64,000 bases of DNA, taken from Spirochaetaceae bacterium. GTDB lineage: Bacteria; Myxococcota_A; UBA9160; UBA4427. The notes beneath the pieces were generated by a model. That model was not told the DNA's origin. It saw only the letters and a list, made by a program, of their open reading frames with translations, and searched no databases. The DNA lies in assembly GCA_020632655.1 (NCBI GenBank), contig JACKFD010000001.1:434001-498000 (forward strand), given 5' to 3'. Both the position numbers and the translations under genes were made by a program. Shown one piece after another: positions 9,146 through 17,669 of the stretch; position 1 is the stretch's first letter, and the number at the start of each line of letters is the position of its first letter.

Positions 9146-10110
9146 GCCTCGGGCAGCTCGGCCGTCGTGGAGGCGCCGGGGTCGATCGGCGCCGCGCCCG
9201 CGCCGTCGCCGGGCCGGCTCCGCTCCTGGGACGAGCGCGCCCGGCGCACGTGCTCGATCAGCGTCGCGTCGAGCCCCGCGCGCCGCCGGGGCGACACTTC
9301 GAAGCGTCGACCCTTGGCGCGGGCGGGCCCGAGCGGGAAGGGCACGCACTCGAGGTAGAGGTCGAGCGGGCTGTGCGTCGTCGTCGACGAGGCTTCCCCG
9401 ATCCGCCCGAGCCAGCGCGCCGCCAGCGCCACGTGTCCGATCTCGTCGTCGTGTACCTGCTGGCAGACCGCCGCCGACGCCGCGTCGCCCGCCGCGGCGA
9501 AGCCGTCGCGGTAGGTGAGCGTGAAGTCGAGGTTGGCCTGCTCGAGGGTCAGGCCCATCGCCGCGAGGAAGGCGCGCGCACCGTGGGGCGAGGCGGCGAT
9601 CGCCGCGGCGTGGCGCCAGAAGTAGTCGGAGTGGTCGTCGCGCTCGAAGTCGCCGCCGTGCTCGGCGAGCCGTTCGAGGTAGAGCCGGCAATGGCGCTGC
9701 TCGTCGGCGAGCGCCGTGACGAGGCCGCGGCGCAGCGGGCCCGGCAGGTCGGGCCAGCGCAGCAGGGCCCAGGCGAAGAGCTCCACCGCCATCAGCTCGT
9801 GGTGGGCGAAGCGGGCGAGGCAGGTCGCGCGATGGGCCGGGTCGACGAGCTGGCCGGGTCGCGGGAGGCGCTCCGCGCCACCGCGCATGCGCAGGCCGGG
9901 ATCGCGGGCCGGTCGCTCGAGGTCGAGCATCGGCCCCGAAGGGCGGTCGGGCAGCGATCGCCCGGACGCGTCGAGCGGCGGTGCGAGCTTGCTCTCGAGA
10001 TCGCCGCGCTCGAGCACGCGGCGGCAGAAGGCCTGCAGGTCCTCGACCGGCTCGATCGGGCCGACGCGGTCGGAGGGCGCCTGGGTGGGGTCGGAGTCGG
10101 AGCGCGGCAT
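9142..10110 (-). CDS. DUF455 ferritin-like protein
   Basis: 322-residue member of the DUF455 (COG2833) ferritin-like family. Candidate di-iron ligands are in HHELMAVELFAWALLRW (Glu), DEQRHCRLYLERL (ExxH) and VHDDEIGHVALAARWL (second ExxH), the spacing expected of a four-helix bundle. Members are predicted oxidoreductases or hydroxylases of unknown substrate. It is the first gene of a minus-strand run with the overlapping ATP-grasp gene and then a HAD hydrolase, which together look like a small-molecule modification set. It diverges from tetR, with a TetR-type dyad between the two starts. Confidence 0.8.
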   Translation of the reverse strand: MPRSDSDPTQAPSDRVGPIEPVEDLQAFCRRVLERGDLESKLAPPLDASGRSLPDRPSGPMLDLERPARDPGLRMRGGAERLPRPGQLVDPAHRATCLARFAHHELMAVELFAWALLRWPDLPGPLRRGLVTALADEQRHCRLYLERLAEHGGDFERDDHSDYFWRHAAAIAASPHGARAFLAAMGLTLEQANLDFTLTYRDGFAAAGDAASAAVCQQVHDDEIGHVALAARWLGRIGEASSTTTHSPLDLYLECVPFPLGPARAKGRRFEVSPRRRAGLDATLIEHVRRARSSQERSRPGDGAGAAPIDPGASTTAELPEA

Positions 10111-10210
10111 CGCGCCGCGCAGGGTAGGTCACGCGGCGGCGCAGGGTGCCTCCGCGGCGCCGATCGCCGTCCGGCCCCGGCCGACGGGCCCCGCGAGTTT
10201 CGATCCCGCC

Positions 10211-10224
10211 TGAAACGTGTTTCA
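10211..10224. promoter_or_regulatory. candidate TetR operator, site 1
   Basis: TGAAACGTGTTTCA has perfect six-base arms around a GT centre. Read on the minus strand it is TGAAACACGTTTCA. It sits ten bases before the ATG of tetR, over the expected ribosome-binding region, so a bound repressor would autoregulate. Two near-identical sites occur at 15035 and 19913. Confidence 0.7.
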
Positions 10225-10234
10225 ATCTCGCGCC

Positions 10235-10846
10235 ATGGTGGACGAAGCCCCGGAGCCGGCTCTCGAGGAGCGCGCCCGCCGGATCATCGAGACGACGATC
10301 GAGCTGGCGGAGCAGGGCGGCTTCGAGGCCGTGCGGCTGCGCGACGTCGCGGCCCATGCCGGCGTCGCCCTCGGCACGCTCTACCGCCGCTTCAAGAGCA
10401 AGGAGGATCTGCTCGTGGGGGCGCTCGAGCTCGAGACCCGGGCGATGGAGGAGCGCGTGCGACAGCGGCCGCCCAAGGGCGATACGCCCGCCGAGCGGAT
10501 CATGGGCTTCTTCGTGATGGCGACCCGGGGCATGTTGCGGCGCCCGAACCTCTCGCGCGCCATGCTGCGGGCGTCGGCGGTGGGCGAGCCGGCCCTCGCG
10601 AGCCGGGTCGGGGTCTTCCACGACCTGATGCAGCGCATGATCGTGGGCGCCCTGCGCGGCCGGCCGATCCAGCCGGGCGAGCCGCCGATGACCGATCGCG
10701 AGCGGCTCCTGGGGGACGTGCTGAGCCAGATCTGGTTCGCGGTCATGATCGGCTGGGCGAGCGGTCTGCAGACGCAGGCATCGATCCACGAGCGCATGCG
10801 GGCCTCGGTCGAGCTGGTGCTCGACGACCCGCACCAGGGGACTTGA
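10235..10846 (+). CDS. TetR-family transcriptional regulator
   Basis: 203-residue regulator. The N-terminal helix-turn-helix reads ARRIIETTIELAEQGGF...VRLRDVAAHAGVALGTLYRRFKSKEDLL (about 10-60), the classic TetR_N pattern. The C-terminal ligand domain is all-helical and resembles lipid-responsive members such as KstR. ATG 10235 is used because the operator dyad lies immediately upstream; an ATG at 10217 would place the dyad inside the gene. The neighbouring thiolase and SDR genes and the repeated dyad suggest that it represses acyl-CoA/steroid degradation genes with an acyl-CoA ligand as inducer (inference). Confidence 0.85.
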   Translation: MVDEAPEPALEERARRIIETTIELAEQGGFEAVRLRDVAAHAGVALGTLYRRFKSKEDLLVGALELETRAMEERVRQRPPKGDTPAERIMGFFVMATRGMLRRPNLSRAMLRASAVGEPALASRVGVFHDLMQRMIVGALRGRPIQPGEPPMTDRERLLGDVLSQIWFAVMIGWASGLQTQASIHERMRASVELVLDDPHQGT

Positions 10847-10959
10847 GGCGTCGCCCGATCGGGCGCGCCGACATCACCCGTCCGACGGCCCAGGCCGCGC
10901 GGTCGGGTCAGAGCCGCTGGCCAGCCGGGCCAGCCAACGCAAGGAAAGGGTTCGGAACC

Positions 10960-12138
<1,179 letters not shown>

Positions 12139-12219
12139 TCGGGCCGACGCAAATCCGGGTCCCCGCTCCGTCGCACCTCCGGGCGACGGGGCGCGGGCCC
12201 TTCCTCGGGAGACGGAATC

Positions 12220-13137
12220 ATGGGTGATCTGGATGGCAAGGTGGCCGTCGTCACGGGCGCGGGCCGCGGACTCGGTCGCGCCCACGCACTCGAGCTCGCG
12301 CGTCTCGGCGCGCGGGTGGTGGTCAACGATCTCGGCGTCGCCGCCGACGGCAGCGGTCGGGACGAGTCGGCGGGGCGCGCCGTGGTGGATGAGATCAAGG
12401 CGGCCGGCGGCGACGCGGTCGCGCACTTCGGCGACGTCGCGAACTGGGACGACTCGAAGGGGATGATCGACCTCGCGGTGAAGACCTGGGGCGACTTCAA
12501 CATCCTGGTGAGCAATGCGGGCTTCTGCCGCGACAAGATGATCTTCTCGATGGAGGAGTCCGACTTCGACGCCGTCATCCGGGTGCACCTGAAGGGTCAT
12601 TTCTGCGGCATCCGGCACGCCTCGGCCTACTTCCGCGAGAAGGGCAAGACGGGTGGCCAGGTCTATGGCCGCATCCTCAGCACGGCGAGCGAGGCGGCGT
12701 TCTTTGCCGACCCCGGTCAGCCGAACTACTCGGCGGCGAAGGCCGGCATCATCGCCATCACGAACGGCGCCGCCCAGGCGCTCGCCAAGTACGGCGTCAC
12801 GGCGAATACGTTCATGCCGCGCGCGCGCACGGCGATGACTCTCGTCGGGCAGACGGCGCAGTTCTTCGAGAAGCCGGCGGAGGGCTTCGACACCTTCGCA
12901 CCGGAGAACGTCTCGCCGCTCGTCGGCTACCTGGCCTCGCCGGCCGCCGCCAACATCTCGGGCAACGTCTTCATCGTCTTCGGCAAGCAGATCGCCGTGA
13001 TGGAGTACCCGAAGCGGGCGGCGAACTTCGAGAGCCCCGAGGCCTGGACGGTCGAGTCGGTCGCGAAGACCGTGGGCGGCTTCTTCGAGGGCAAGCAGCC
13101 CGTGAAGGACAGCTTCATCGTCCCGCCGATCTTCTGA
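12220..13137 (+). CDS. SDR dehydrogenase, MFE-2 / 17beta-HSD4 type
   Basis: NAD-dependent 3-hydroxyacyl-CoA dehydrogenase candidate. It has the Rossmann motif TGAGRGLGRAHA, VVVNDLG after the second strand (the acidic D gives NAD preference and is typical of the peroxisomal multifunctional enzyme type 2 dehydrogenase), SNAG, and catalytic YSAAK. At 305 residues it lacks the hydratase and SCP2 domains of full MFE-2. A GGGAGAC sequence precedes the ATG. It lies between the thiolase and the MBL gene, fitting the third step of beta-oxidation of a bulky acyl-CoA. Confidence 0.85.
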   Translation: MGDLDGKVAVVTGAGRGLGRAHALELARLGARVVVNDLGVAADGSGRDESAGRAVVDEIKAAGGDAVAHFGDVANWDDSKGMIDLAVKTWGDFNILVSNAGFCRDKMIFSMEESDFDAVIRVHLKGHFCGIRHASAYFREKGKTGGQVYGRILSTASEAAFFADPGQPNYSAAKAGIIAITNGAAQALAKYGVTANTFMPRARTAMTLVGQTAQFFEKPAEGFDTFAPENVSPLVGYLASPAAANISGNVFIVFGKQIAVMEYPKRAANFESPEAWTVESVAKTVGGFFEGKQPVKDSFIVPPIF

Positions 13138-13207
13138 TCGCGTTCCCGGCACGCGCGTCCGGCGGGATCGCCCGCCGGACGCCGCGCGTGCCTTCGAGGA
13201 GGGTGCC

Positions 13208-14065
13208 ATGGGCGAGCAGAAGAGCTGGCGGATCGGCGACGTGAAGATCACGCGCGTGCTCGAGCAGGTGGCGCCGCTGCCGCCCGAGGGCCTGATCGCG
13301 AACATCGACCCCGCCCGCCTCGCCGAGCACAGGAGCTGGCTCCAGCCCCACTTCATGAACGAGGCGGGCCAGATCCTGCTCTCGATCCATGCCCTCGTCG
13401 TCGAGTCGGGCGGTCGCAGGATCGTCGTCGATACCTGCATGGGCAACGACCGGCCGCTGCCCCGGGACATGGGGCCGCTCTCGACCGCCTTCCTCGAGGA
13501 GTTGACGCAGGTCGTCGCGCGCGAGGACGTCGACACGGTCTTGTGTACGCATCTGCACTTCGATCACGTCGGCTGGAACACGATGCTCGTGGACGGCGCC
13601 TTCGTGCCGACCTTTCCCAACGCCCGCTACCTCTTCGCGCGCGAGGAGTACGAGCATTGGACGAAGTCGCCCGAGGACGAGAACATCGTCTTCCAATACG
13701 GCGTGGATCCGATCGTCGCCGCGGGCCTGCACACGCTCGTCGAGAGCGACCATCGCCTGACCGACGAGGTTCGCCTCGAGCCGACTCCCGGCCACACGCC
13801 CGGTCACGTCAGCGTCGTGATCGAGTCTCGCGGCGAGCGCGCCGTCATCACGGGCGACATGGTCCACCACCCGGTCCAGCTCGCAGAGCCGCATTGGGGC
13901 AGCCATCCGGACACGCTGCCCGAACGCGCGATCGAGACCCGCCGCGACTTCGTCGCGCGCTACGGCGACCAGCCCGTGCTCGTGATCGGGACGCATTTCG
14001 CGGGCCCGACCGCCGGCCACATCGTTCGTGAGGGCGGCTCCTGCCGCTTCCGCGGCGCGAGCTGA
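13208..14065 (+). CDS. metallo-beta-lactamase fold hydrolase
   Basis: 285-residue MBL hydrolase. Zinc ligands are seen in THLHFDHVGW (H115-x-H117-x-D119-H120), in the PGHTPGHVSV segment (His) and in ITGDMVHHPVQ (Asp), with a final His near GTHFAGPTAGH. The fold covers lactonases, esterases and glyoxalase-type thioesterases; the long lid after IHALVVESGGRRIVVDTC resembles quorum-lactonase-like members. In this operon a CoA-thioester or lactone substrate is a reasonable guess. ATG 13208 follows GAGGAGGGTGCC. Confidence 0.85.
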   Translation: MGEQKSWRIGDVKITRVLEQVAPLPPEGLIANIDPARLAEHRSWLQPHFMNEAGQILLSIHALVVESGGRRIVVDTCMGNDRPLPRDMGPLSTAFLEELTQVVAREDVDTVLCTHLHFDHVGWNTMLVDGAFVPTFPNARYLFAREEYEHWTKSPEDENIVFQYGVDPIVAAGLHTLVESDHRLTDEVRLEPTPGHTPGHVSVVIESRGERAVITGDMVHHPVQLAEPHWGSHPDTLPERAIETRRDFVARYGDQPVLVIGTHFAGPTAGHIVREGGSCRFRGAS

Positions 14066-14087
14066 GCGAAGGCGACGACCTGCGCGT

Positions 14088-14927
14088 TCAGCTCGATGCC
14101 TCGGCTCGAGCCTGGGCGCGTGCGTCCGCCTCGATCGCCTCGAAGCGGGCGCGCACGAGGGCGAGCGACGCGTCGGGATGCGTCAGGATGTGCAGTCGGT
14201 TCTCGCGGATGCCGCGCACCACGATCGGCCCCACGTCCTCGGGCGCCATCGCCGTCGCCCGCATGGCCTCGGGCATCGGCGCGGGCTCGGGCATCGGTCC
14301 ACCGAAGGCCGCGGCGCGATTGCGGGCGGAGGTCTGGGCGAGGTTCGTGTCGATCAGGCCGGGGCAGAGCACGGAGACGCCGATGTCCTCGGGCGCGAGC
14401 TCCGCGCGCAGGATCTCCGTGTAGCCGTTGCAGGCGTATTTCGACGCGGTGTACACGCCGACCTGCAGATCGGCGATCGCCACGAGGCCGGCCATCGAAG
14501 ACGTGTTCACGATGTGGCCGCCCTGGCCGTGGGCGCGCATGCCGGGCAGGAAGGCCTGCACGCTCTTCACGATGCCGAAGAGGTTGATCGAGAAGACCCA
14601 GCTCCAGTCGGTCTCGCTCTTCTCCGTGATCGGGCCCTGGGGCGCGGAGACGCCGGCGTTGTTCGACAGGACGTGCACGGGACCGAGGGCGGTGGTCACG
14701 GCGCCCTCGGCCTCGGCGAGGGAGGCCGCGTCGGTCACGTCCACGCGCAGGCCCAGACTCTTCGCGCCGAGCGCCTCGAGCTCGGCGGCGGTGCGCCGTG
14801 CCGCGTCCCGCTCGATGTCGAGGACGGCGACCTGCATGCCTTCGCGGGCCAGTGCGAGGGCGATGCCGCGGCCGATGCCCTGGCCGCCGCCGATCACGAC
14901 GGCCGTTCGGCCTCGAAGCTCCTGCAT
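14088..14927 (-). CDS. SDR-family oxidoreductase
   Basis: 279-residue classical short-chain dehydrogenase: VIGGGQGIGRG for the dinucleotide, DIERD after the second strand (NAD(H) preference), NNAG, NTSSMAG and the YTASK catalytic pair. A C-terminal extension (from about 195) is wordy in Met/Pro and matches lipid-active SDRs rather than core enzymes. ATG 14927 has GGAGG seven bases upstream. It is divergent from the ferredoxin gene; the shared 273-bp region carries TetR-type site 2. Confidence 0.85.
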   Translation of the reverse strand: MQELRGRTAVVIGGGQGIGRGIALALAREGMQVAVLDIERDAARRTAAELEALGAKSLGLRVDVTDAASLAEAEGAVTTALGPVHVLSNNAGVSAPQGPITEKSETDWSWVFSINLFGIVKSVQAFLPGMRAHGQGGHIVNTSSMAGLVAIADLQVGVYTASKYACNGYTEILRAELAPEDIGVSVLCPGLIDTNLAQTSARNRAAAFGGPMPEPAPMPEAMRATAMAPEDVGPIVVRGIRENRLHILTHPDASLALVRARFEAIEADARAQARAEASS

Positions 14928-15034
14928 GGGAATCCTCCGTTCGGACGAGGCGCTTGCGGCGCGAGGAGCGGCGCTGCGACGAATGCTCGGCGCGCGACGG
15001 GCAGGCGAGGCAGTCCGTCTCGACCGGGGCAAAA

Positions 15035-15048
15035 TGAAACACGTTGCA
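15035..15048. promoter_or_regulatory. candidate TetR operator, site 2
   Basis: TGAAACACGTTGCA, differing from site 1 (minus-strand reading) at one base. It lies in the 273-bp divergent region between an SDR gene (start 14927) and the ferredoxin gene (start 15201). No other feature is visible in this region except a weak TAGATT box near 15128. Confidence 0.65.
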
Positions 15049-15200
15049 GCGCGCGGAGCATGCCGATTCGCGCTTCGTGGGGCAACGGGCGGGCGGATCG
15101 GGGTGGTCAGGACGAGCGGGGTTGGGGTAGATTGCGGCCTGCATTCCCGTCGGGCGACAGCCTTCCGGGGGGACACAGGCAGGATAGGTAGGAGAGACCC

Positions 15201-15392
15201 ATGAAGGTGGTGGTGGACTACGACCTCTGCGAAGCGAATGCGCTCTGCATGGAGGCCTGTCCCGAGGTCTTCCGCGTGGAGGAAGACGACACGCTGACGG
15301 TGCTGATGGACGAGGTGCCGGAATCGCTGCGCAAGAAGCTGCAGGACGCGGAGCGGCTCTGCCCGCGACAGGCGATCCGAATCGAGGGCTGA
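15201..15392 (+). CDS. [3Fe-4S] ferredoxin of cytochrome P450 type
   Basis: Small 63-residue electron carrier. Cys10, Cys16 and Cys54 (followed by Pro) fit the C-x5-C...CP pattern of the single-cluster [3Fe-4S] ferredoxins that feed bacterial P450s; an extra Cys20 lies in CMEACPEVF, so a [4Fe-4S] form is possible. The acidic middle (VEEDDTL) is normal for the family. Its ATG has AGGAGAG upstream. No P450 gene is in the window, although the neighbouring sterol/lipid genes would give one a role. Probably controlled from the same divergent region as the SDR. Confidence 0.85.
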   Translation: MKVVVDYDLCEANALCMEACPEVFRVEEDDTLTVLMDEVPESLRKKLQDAERLCPRQAIRIEG

Positions 15393-15420
15393 CGCCCGAC
15401 TCGGAGATCACGGATTCGGA

Positions 15421-15454
15421 CGAGGGTGTGTGACCCATGGGTCGCGCACCCTCG
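15421..15454. repeat. 34-bp near-perfect dyad between ferredoxin and thioesterase
   Basis: Outer arms CGAGGGTG / CACCCTCG flank an inner perfect palindrome GACCCATGGGTC, all sharing one centre (15437/15438). The only mismatches are two T-G positions in the tgt/gcg spacers. There is no following T-run, so it is not a standard intrinsic terminator; an operator or a transcript-end hairpin is possible. Confidence 0.75.
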
Positions 15455-15564
15455 TCTCGTCTGGGGCCTCCGGAAGGTGCCGGAAGGTGCGGGAAGTCGT
15501 CGGACGGCGTCGAGAGACATCGATGGGTCTCGGTGCCCGGCGCATCGGCAGGGAGGCGATCGGC

Positions 15565-16284
15565 GTGGGCGAGTCGGAGTCCGAGGGCGGCAGGCGGTTC
15601 GGGCCCGGGCGTGTACGCGGTGATCGCGAGACGATCGCCGCGCGACGAAGCGAGCCGCTCCGCTTCGAGGCGATGCCCGAGTGGCAGCGGCTCGCGCGGG
15701 CGATCCGCCGGCAGGTCGCGGCCTCGGTCGAGCTCGACGTGGATCCCTCGATCCTCGGCGGACTCGCGGATCGGGCCGAGGCCCTGGCCGCGGAGCTCGA
15801 GGCGGGCGCGACCGGCAAGCGCGTGGGCCTCGTCGAGGCCGAGTGGCACGAGACCGGCGCGATGCACTACCTGCCCTTCAGTCCGATCATGGGCGGGCTG
15901 AATCCCGCGTCGATCGGCGTCGAGATCCACCCTGAGCCCTCGATCGACGGCGTCGCCTGCGAGGTCGTGCTCGGCGAGGTCGTCGAGGGCGGCACGGGTC
16001 TCGTGCACGGCGGCATGATCGCCGCGATCTACGACGAGGTGCTCGCGGCCGCGAACCTCGTGCGCCGGGTCGGCGGTCCGACCGGCCGGCTGATCGTGCA
16101 CTACCGCAAGCCGACGCCGCTCCACGAGCCGCTGCGCTTCGAGGCCTGGGTCGACCGGCTCGAAGGACGCAAGATCCTGACCCGCGGCCGATGCCTCGCC
16201 GGCGGCGAGCTCGTCACCGAGGCCGAGGGCCTCTTCGTCCACTTCGGCCTCGACCCGGACGCCCCCGACTGGCACGAACGCTAG
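15565..16284 (+). CDS. hotdog-fold acyl-CoA thioesterase (PaaI-like)
   Basis: 239-residue thioesterase. The hotdog core covers the C-terminal two thirds: GTGLVHGGMIAAIYDEVLA is the central helix with the HGG motif used by PaaI/THEM4-type enzymes, and LIVHYRKPTPLHEPL is the following strand. It hydrolyses acyl-CoA to free acid and CoA, probably to release stalled intermediates. GTG 15565 is chosen because GGGAGG lies eight bases upstream; ATG 15523 and ATG 15673 are alternatives, the latter starting MPEWQRLARAI right before the conserved part. Confidence 0.8.
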   Translation: MGESESEGGRRFGPGRVRGDRETIAARRSEPLRFEAMPEWQRLARAIRRQVAASVELDVDPSILGGLADRAEALAAELEAGATGKRVGLVEAEWHETGAMHYLPFSPIMGGLNPASIGVEIHPEPSIDGVACEVVLGEVVEGGTGLVHGGMIAAIYDEVLAAANLVRRVGGPTGRLIVHYRKPTPLHEPLRFEAWVDRLEGRKILTRGRCLAGGELVTEAEGLFVHFGLDPDAPDWHER

Positions 16285-16778
16285 GTCCGGTTGCGGGCCG
16301 ACCTGCGTGTGTCGGCCTTGCCAGGCGCCCCGGTCGGTCGCCGTGTCGCGTGCGCAGCTTCTGTCGGCGCGTGGAGGTCCCGCTGGTTGCTTCGGTTGAC
16401 GTGCCGCGGCGCGCCTCCCGCTTTATGCACACGCGACACGGCGACCGCCCGGGTCGCTAGAGACGAACGTGCCAGGCGTTCGTGCACAGCTCGGCCGGGA
16501 TGAATGGACGACCGCCCTGCAAGGCCAACGCGTAAGCCGAAACGATCCGGCCGAGCACGGCCGTCATTTCCAAGCAAGCGTCGGGGCGTGTTCGCACGCG
16601 AAACGCATCCGGACCGAGCGGCACGGCCGGGGGCCATCCCGGCGACATCAAGGCTCTTGCCGCGCCCGACTTCGAAGCCGAGGCAACCAGCGGGACCGCC
16701 GCGCGGCGAGAGATCCCGGAGCCGGGATGGCCCCCGGCCGGGACGCATGGCAAGGCCCACAACGGCGTGAGGCCGCGC
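16285..16778. other. gene-poor stretch with nested inverted repeats
   Basis: About 490 bases without a convincing gene. It holds four inverted-repeat pairs: 16314-16323/16748-16757 (10 bp perfect), 16376-16395/16678-16697 (20 bp, one mismatch), 16335-16356/16426-16447 (22 bp, one mismatch) and 16625-16643/16721-16739 (19 bp perfect), plus a 7-bp hairpin at 16463-16483. The first two pairs nest concentrically; the last two are local stem-loops. A 101-residue open frame on the minus strand (16457-16762) has an unusually balanced composition but no recognised domain. It could be a non-autonomous mobile element or a structured RNA; I cannot assign it. Confidence 0.7.
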
Positions 16779-17534
16779 TCACCCCATGTACGCCTGGCCG
16801 CCGTCGATCGCGATGCTCTGGCCGTTGACGTAGCGGGAGCCGTCGGAGCAGAGCAGCGCGACGAAGGCGCCGATGTCCTCCTCGCATTCGCCGACCCGGC
16901 GCATCGGGATCGTCGCGAAGAAGGCCTCGGCCTCCTCGGGGTTTCGCTCGATCCAGCCCTCGAGGCCCGGCGACTTCGCGTGGGGCAGGATCACGTTCGT
17001 GCGGATGCCCTCGGCGCCCCACTCGCAGGCCGCCGCCTGGCTGAGCGAGCGGATCGCCTCCTTGACCGCCGCATAGCAGCCGTAGTTCGACATGTCCCAG
17101 CGCCGGGTCGCCGTGCTGCCCAGGTTGACGATCACGCCGCCGCCGCGCAGATGCGGACGGCAGAGCTTCATCAGCCGGAAGCTGGCCAGCGGCCCCGACT
17201 CCCAGCCCGCCGCGAAGACCTCGTCGGTCACGGCCTCGAGCGGGCCGAGCGGCACCTCCTGGGCGTTGTTGACCAGGATGTCGATCGTGCCGAAAGCGGC
17301 GACGACGGCGTCGACCGTCGCGGCGAGGGACTCGGCCGACTTCACGTCACAGGCGAAGGGGCGTGCGCGGCCGCCGCGCTTCTCGATCTCGCGACAGGTC
17401 GACTCGAGCTTGGAGAGCGTTCGCCCCGTCACGGCGATCGCCGCACCTTCCTTCGCGAGCGCGAAGGCGATGCCCTGGCCGACGCCCTGTCCACCGCCCG
17501 TCACGAGAGCCACCTTGCCGTCGAGCATCCCCAT
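16779..17534 (-). CDS. SDR-family oxidoreductase
   Basis: 251-residue short-chain dehydrogenase. Cofactor loop VTGGGQGVGQG, NADP-favouring TGRTLSKL after the second strand, catalytic YAAVK, and the C-terminal family strand VNGQSIAIDGGQAYMG. The usual NNAG at the active-site Asn reads NNAQ. ATG 17534 has GGGAGG eight bases upstream. It diverges from the sulfotransferase gene. A close relative of the other two SDRs in this lipid block in architecture only; the substrate is not predictable. Confidence 0.87.
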   Translation of the reverse strand: MGMLDGKVALVTGGGQGVGQGIAFALAKEGAAIAVTGRTLSKLESTCREIEKRGGRARPFACDVKSAESLAATVDAVVAAFGTIDILVNNAQEVPLGPLEAVTDEVFAAGWESGPLASFRLMKLCRPHLRGGGVIVNLGSTATRRWDMSNYGCYAAVKEAIRSLSQAAACEWGAEGIRTNVILPHAKSPGLEGWIERNPEEAEAFFATIPMRRVGECEEDIGAFVALLCSDGSRYVNGQSIAIDGGQAYMG

Positions 17535-17669
17535 CGTTCCGTCCTCCCTGTCTCCGCGCGTTTCGCCGCCGGGCCGCCGAGTGTAGAGTGCGACGCGGGC
17601 GCCGACAGCCGGGCGCGGTCGACGAGCGCCGGTCGCGGGGCGGCGACTCCAGGAATCGGGGAGAGGACG

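Noticed and set aside
7853..10834. 993-codon minus-strand frame across the ATP-grasp, DUF455 and tetR loci
   Set aside because: Only the C-terminal 430 codons are supported, where the GTG start overlaps the DUF455 stop; the rest is out-of-frame or antisense to genes with clear signatures.
16457..16762. 101-residue minus-strand open frame as a gene
   Set aside because: It is built across the inverted repeats, has no ribosome-binding site or known domain. Composition is unlike other shadows, so it is noted in the region entry rather than called.
16285..16778. Integron attC cassette
   Set aside because: No GTTRRRY/RYYYAAC pair at symmetric ends and no integrase; left as an unassigned structured element.
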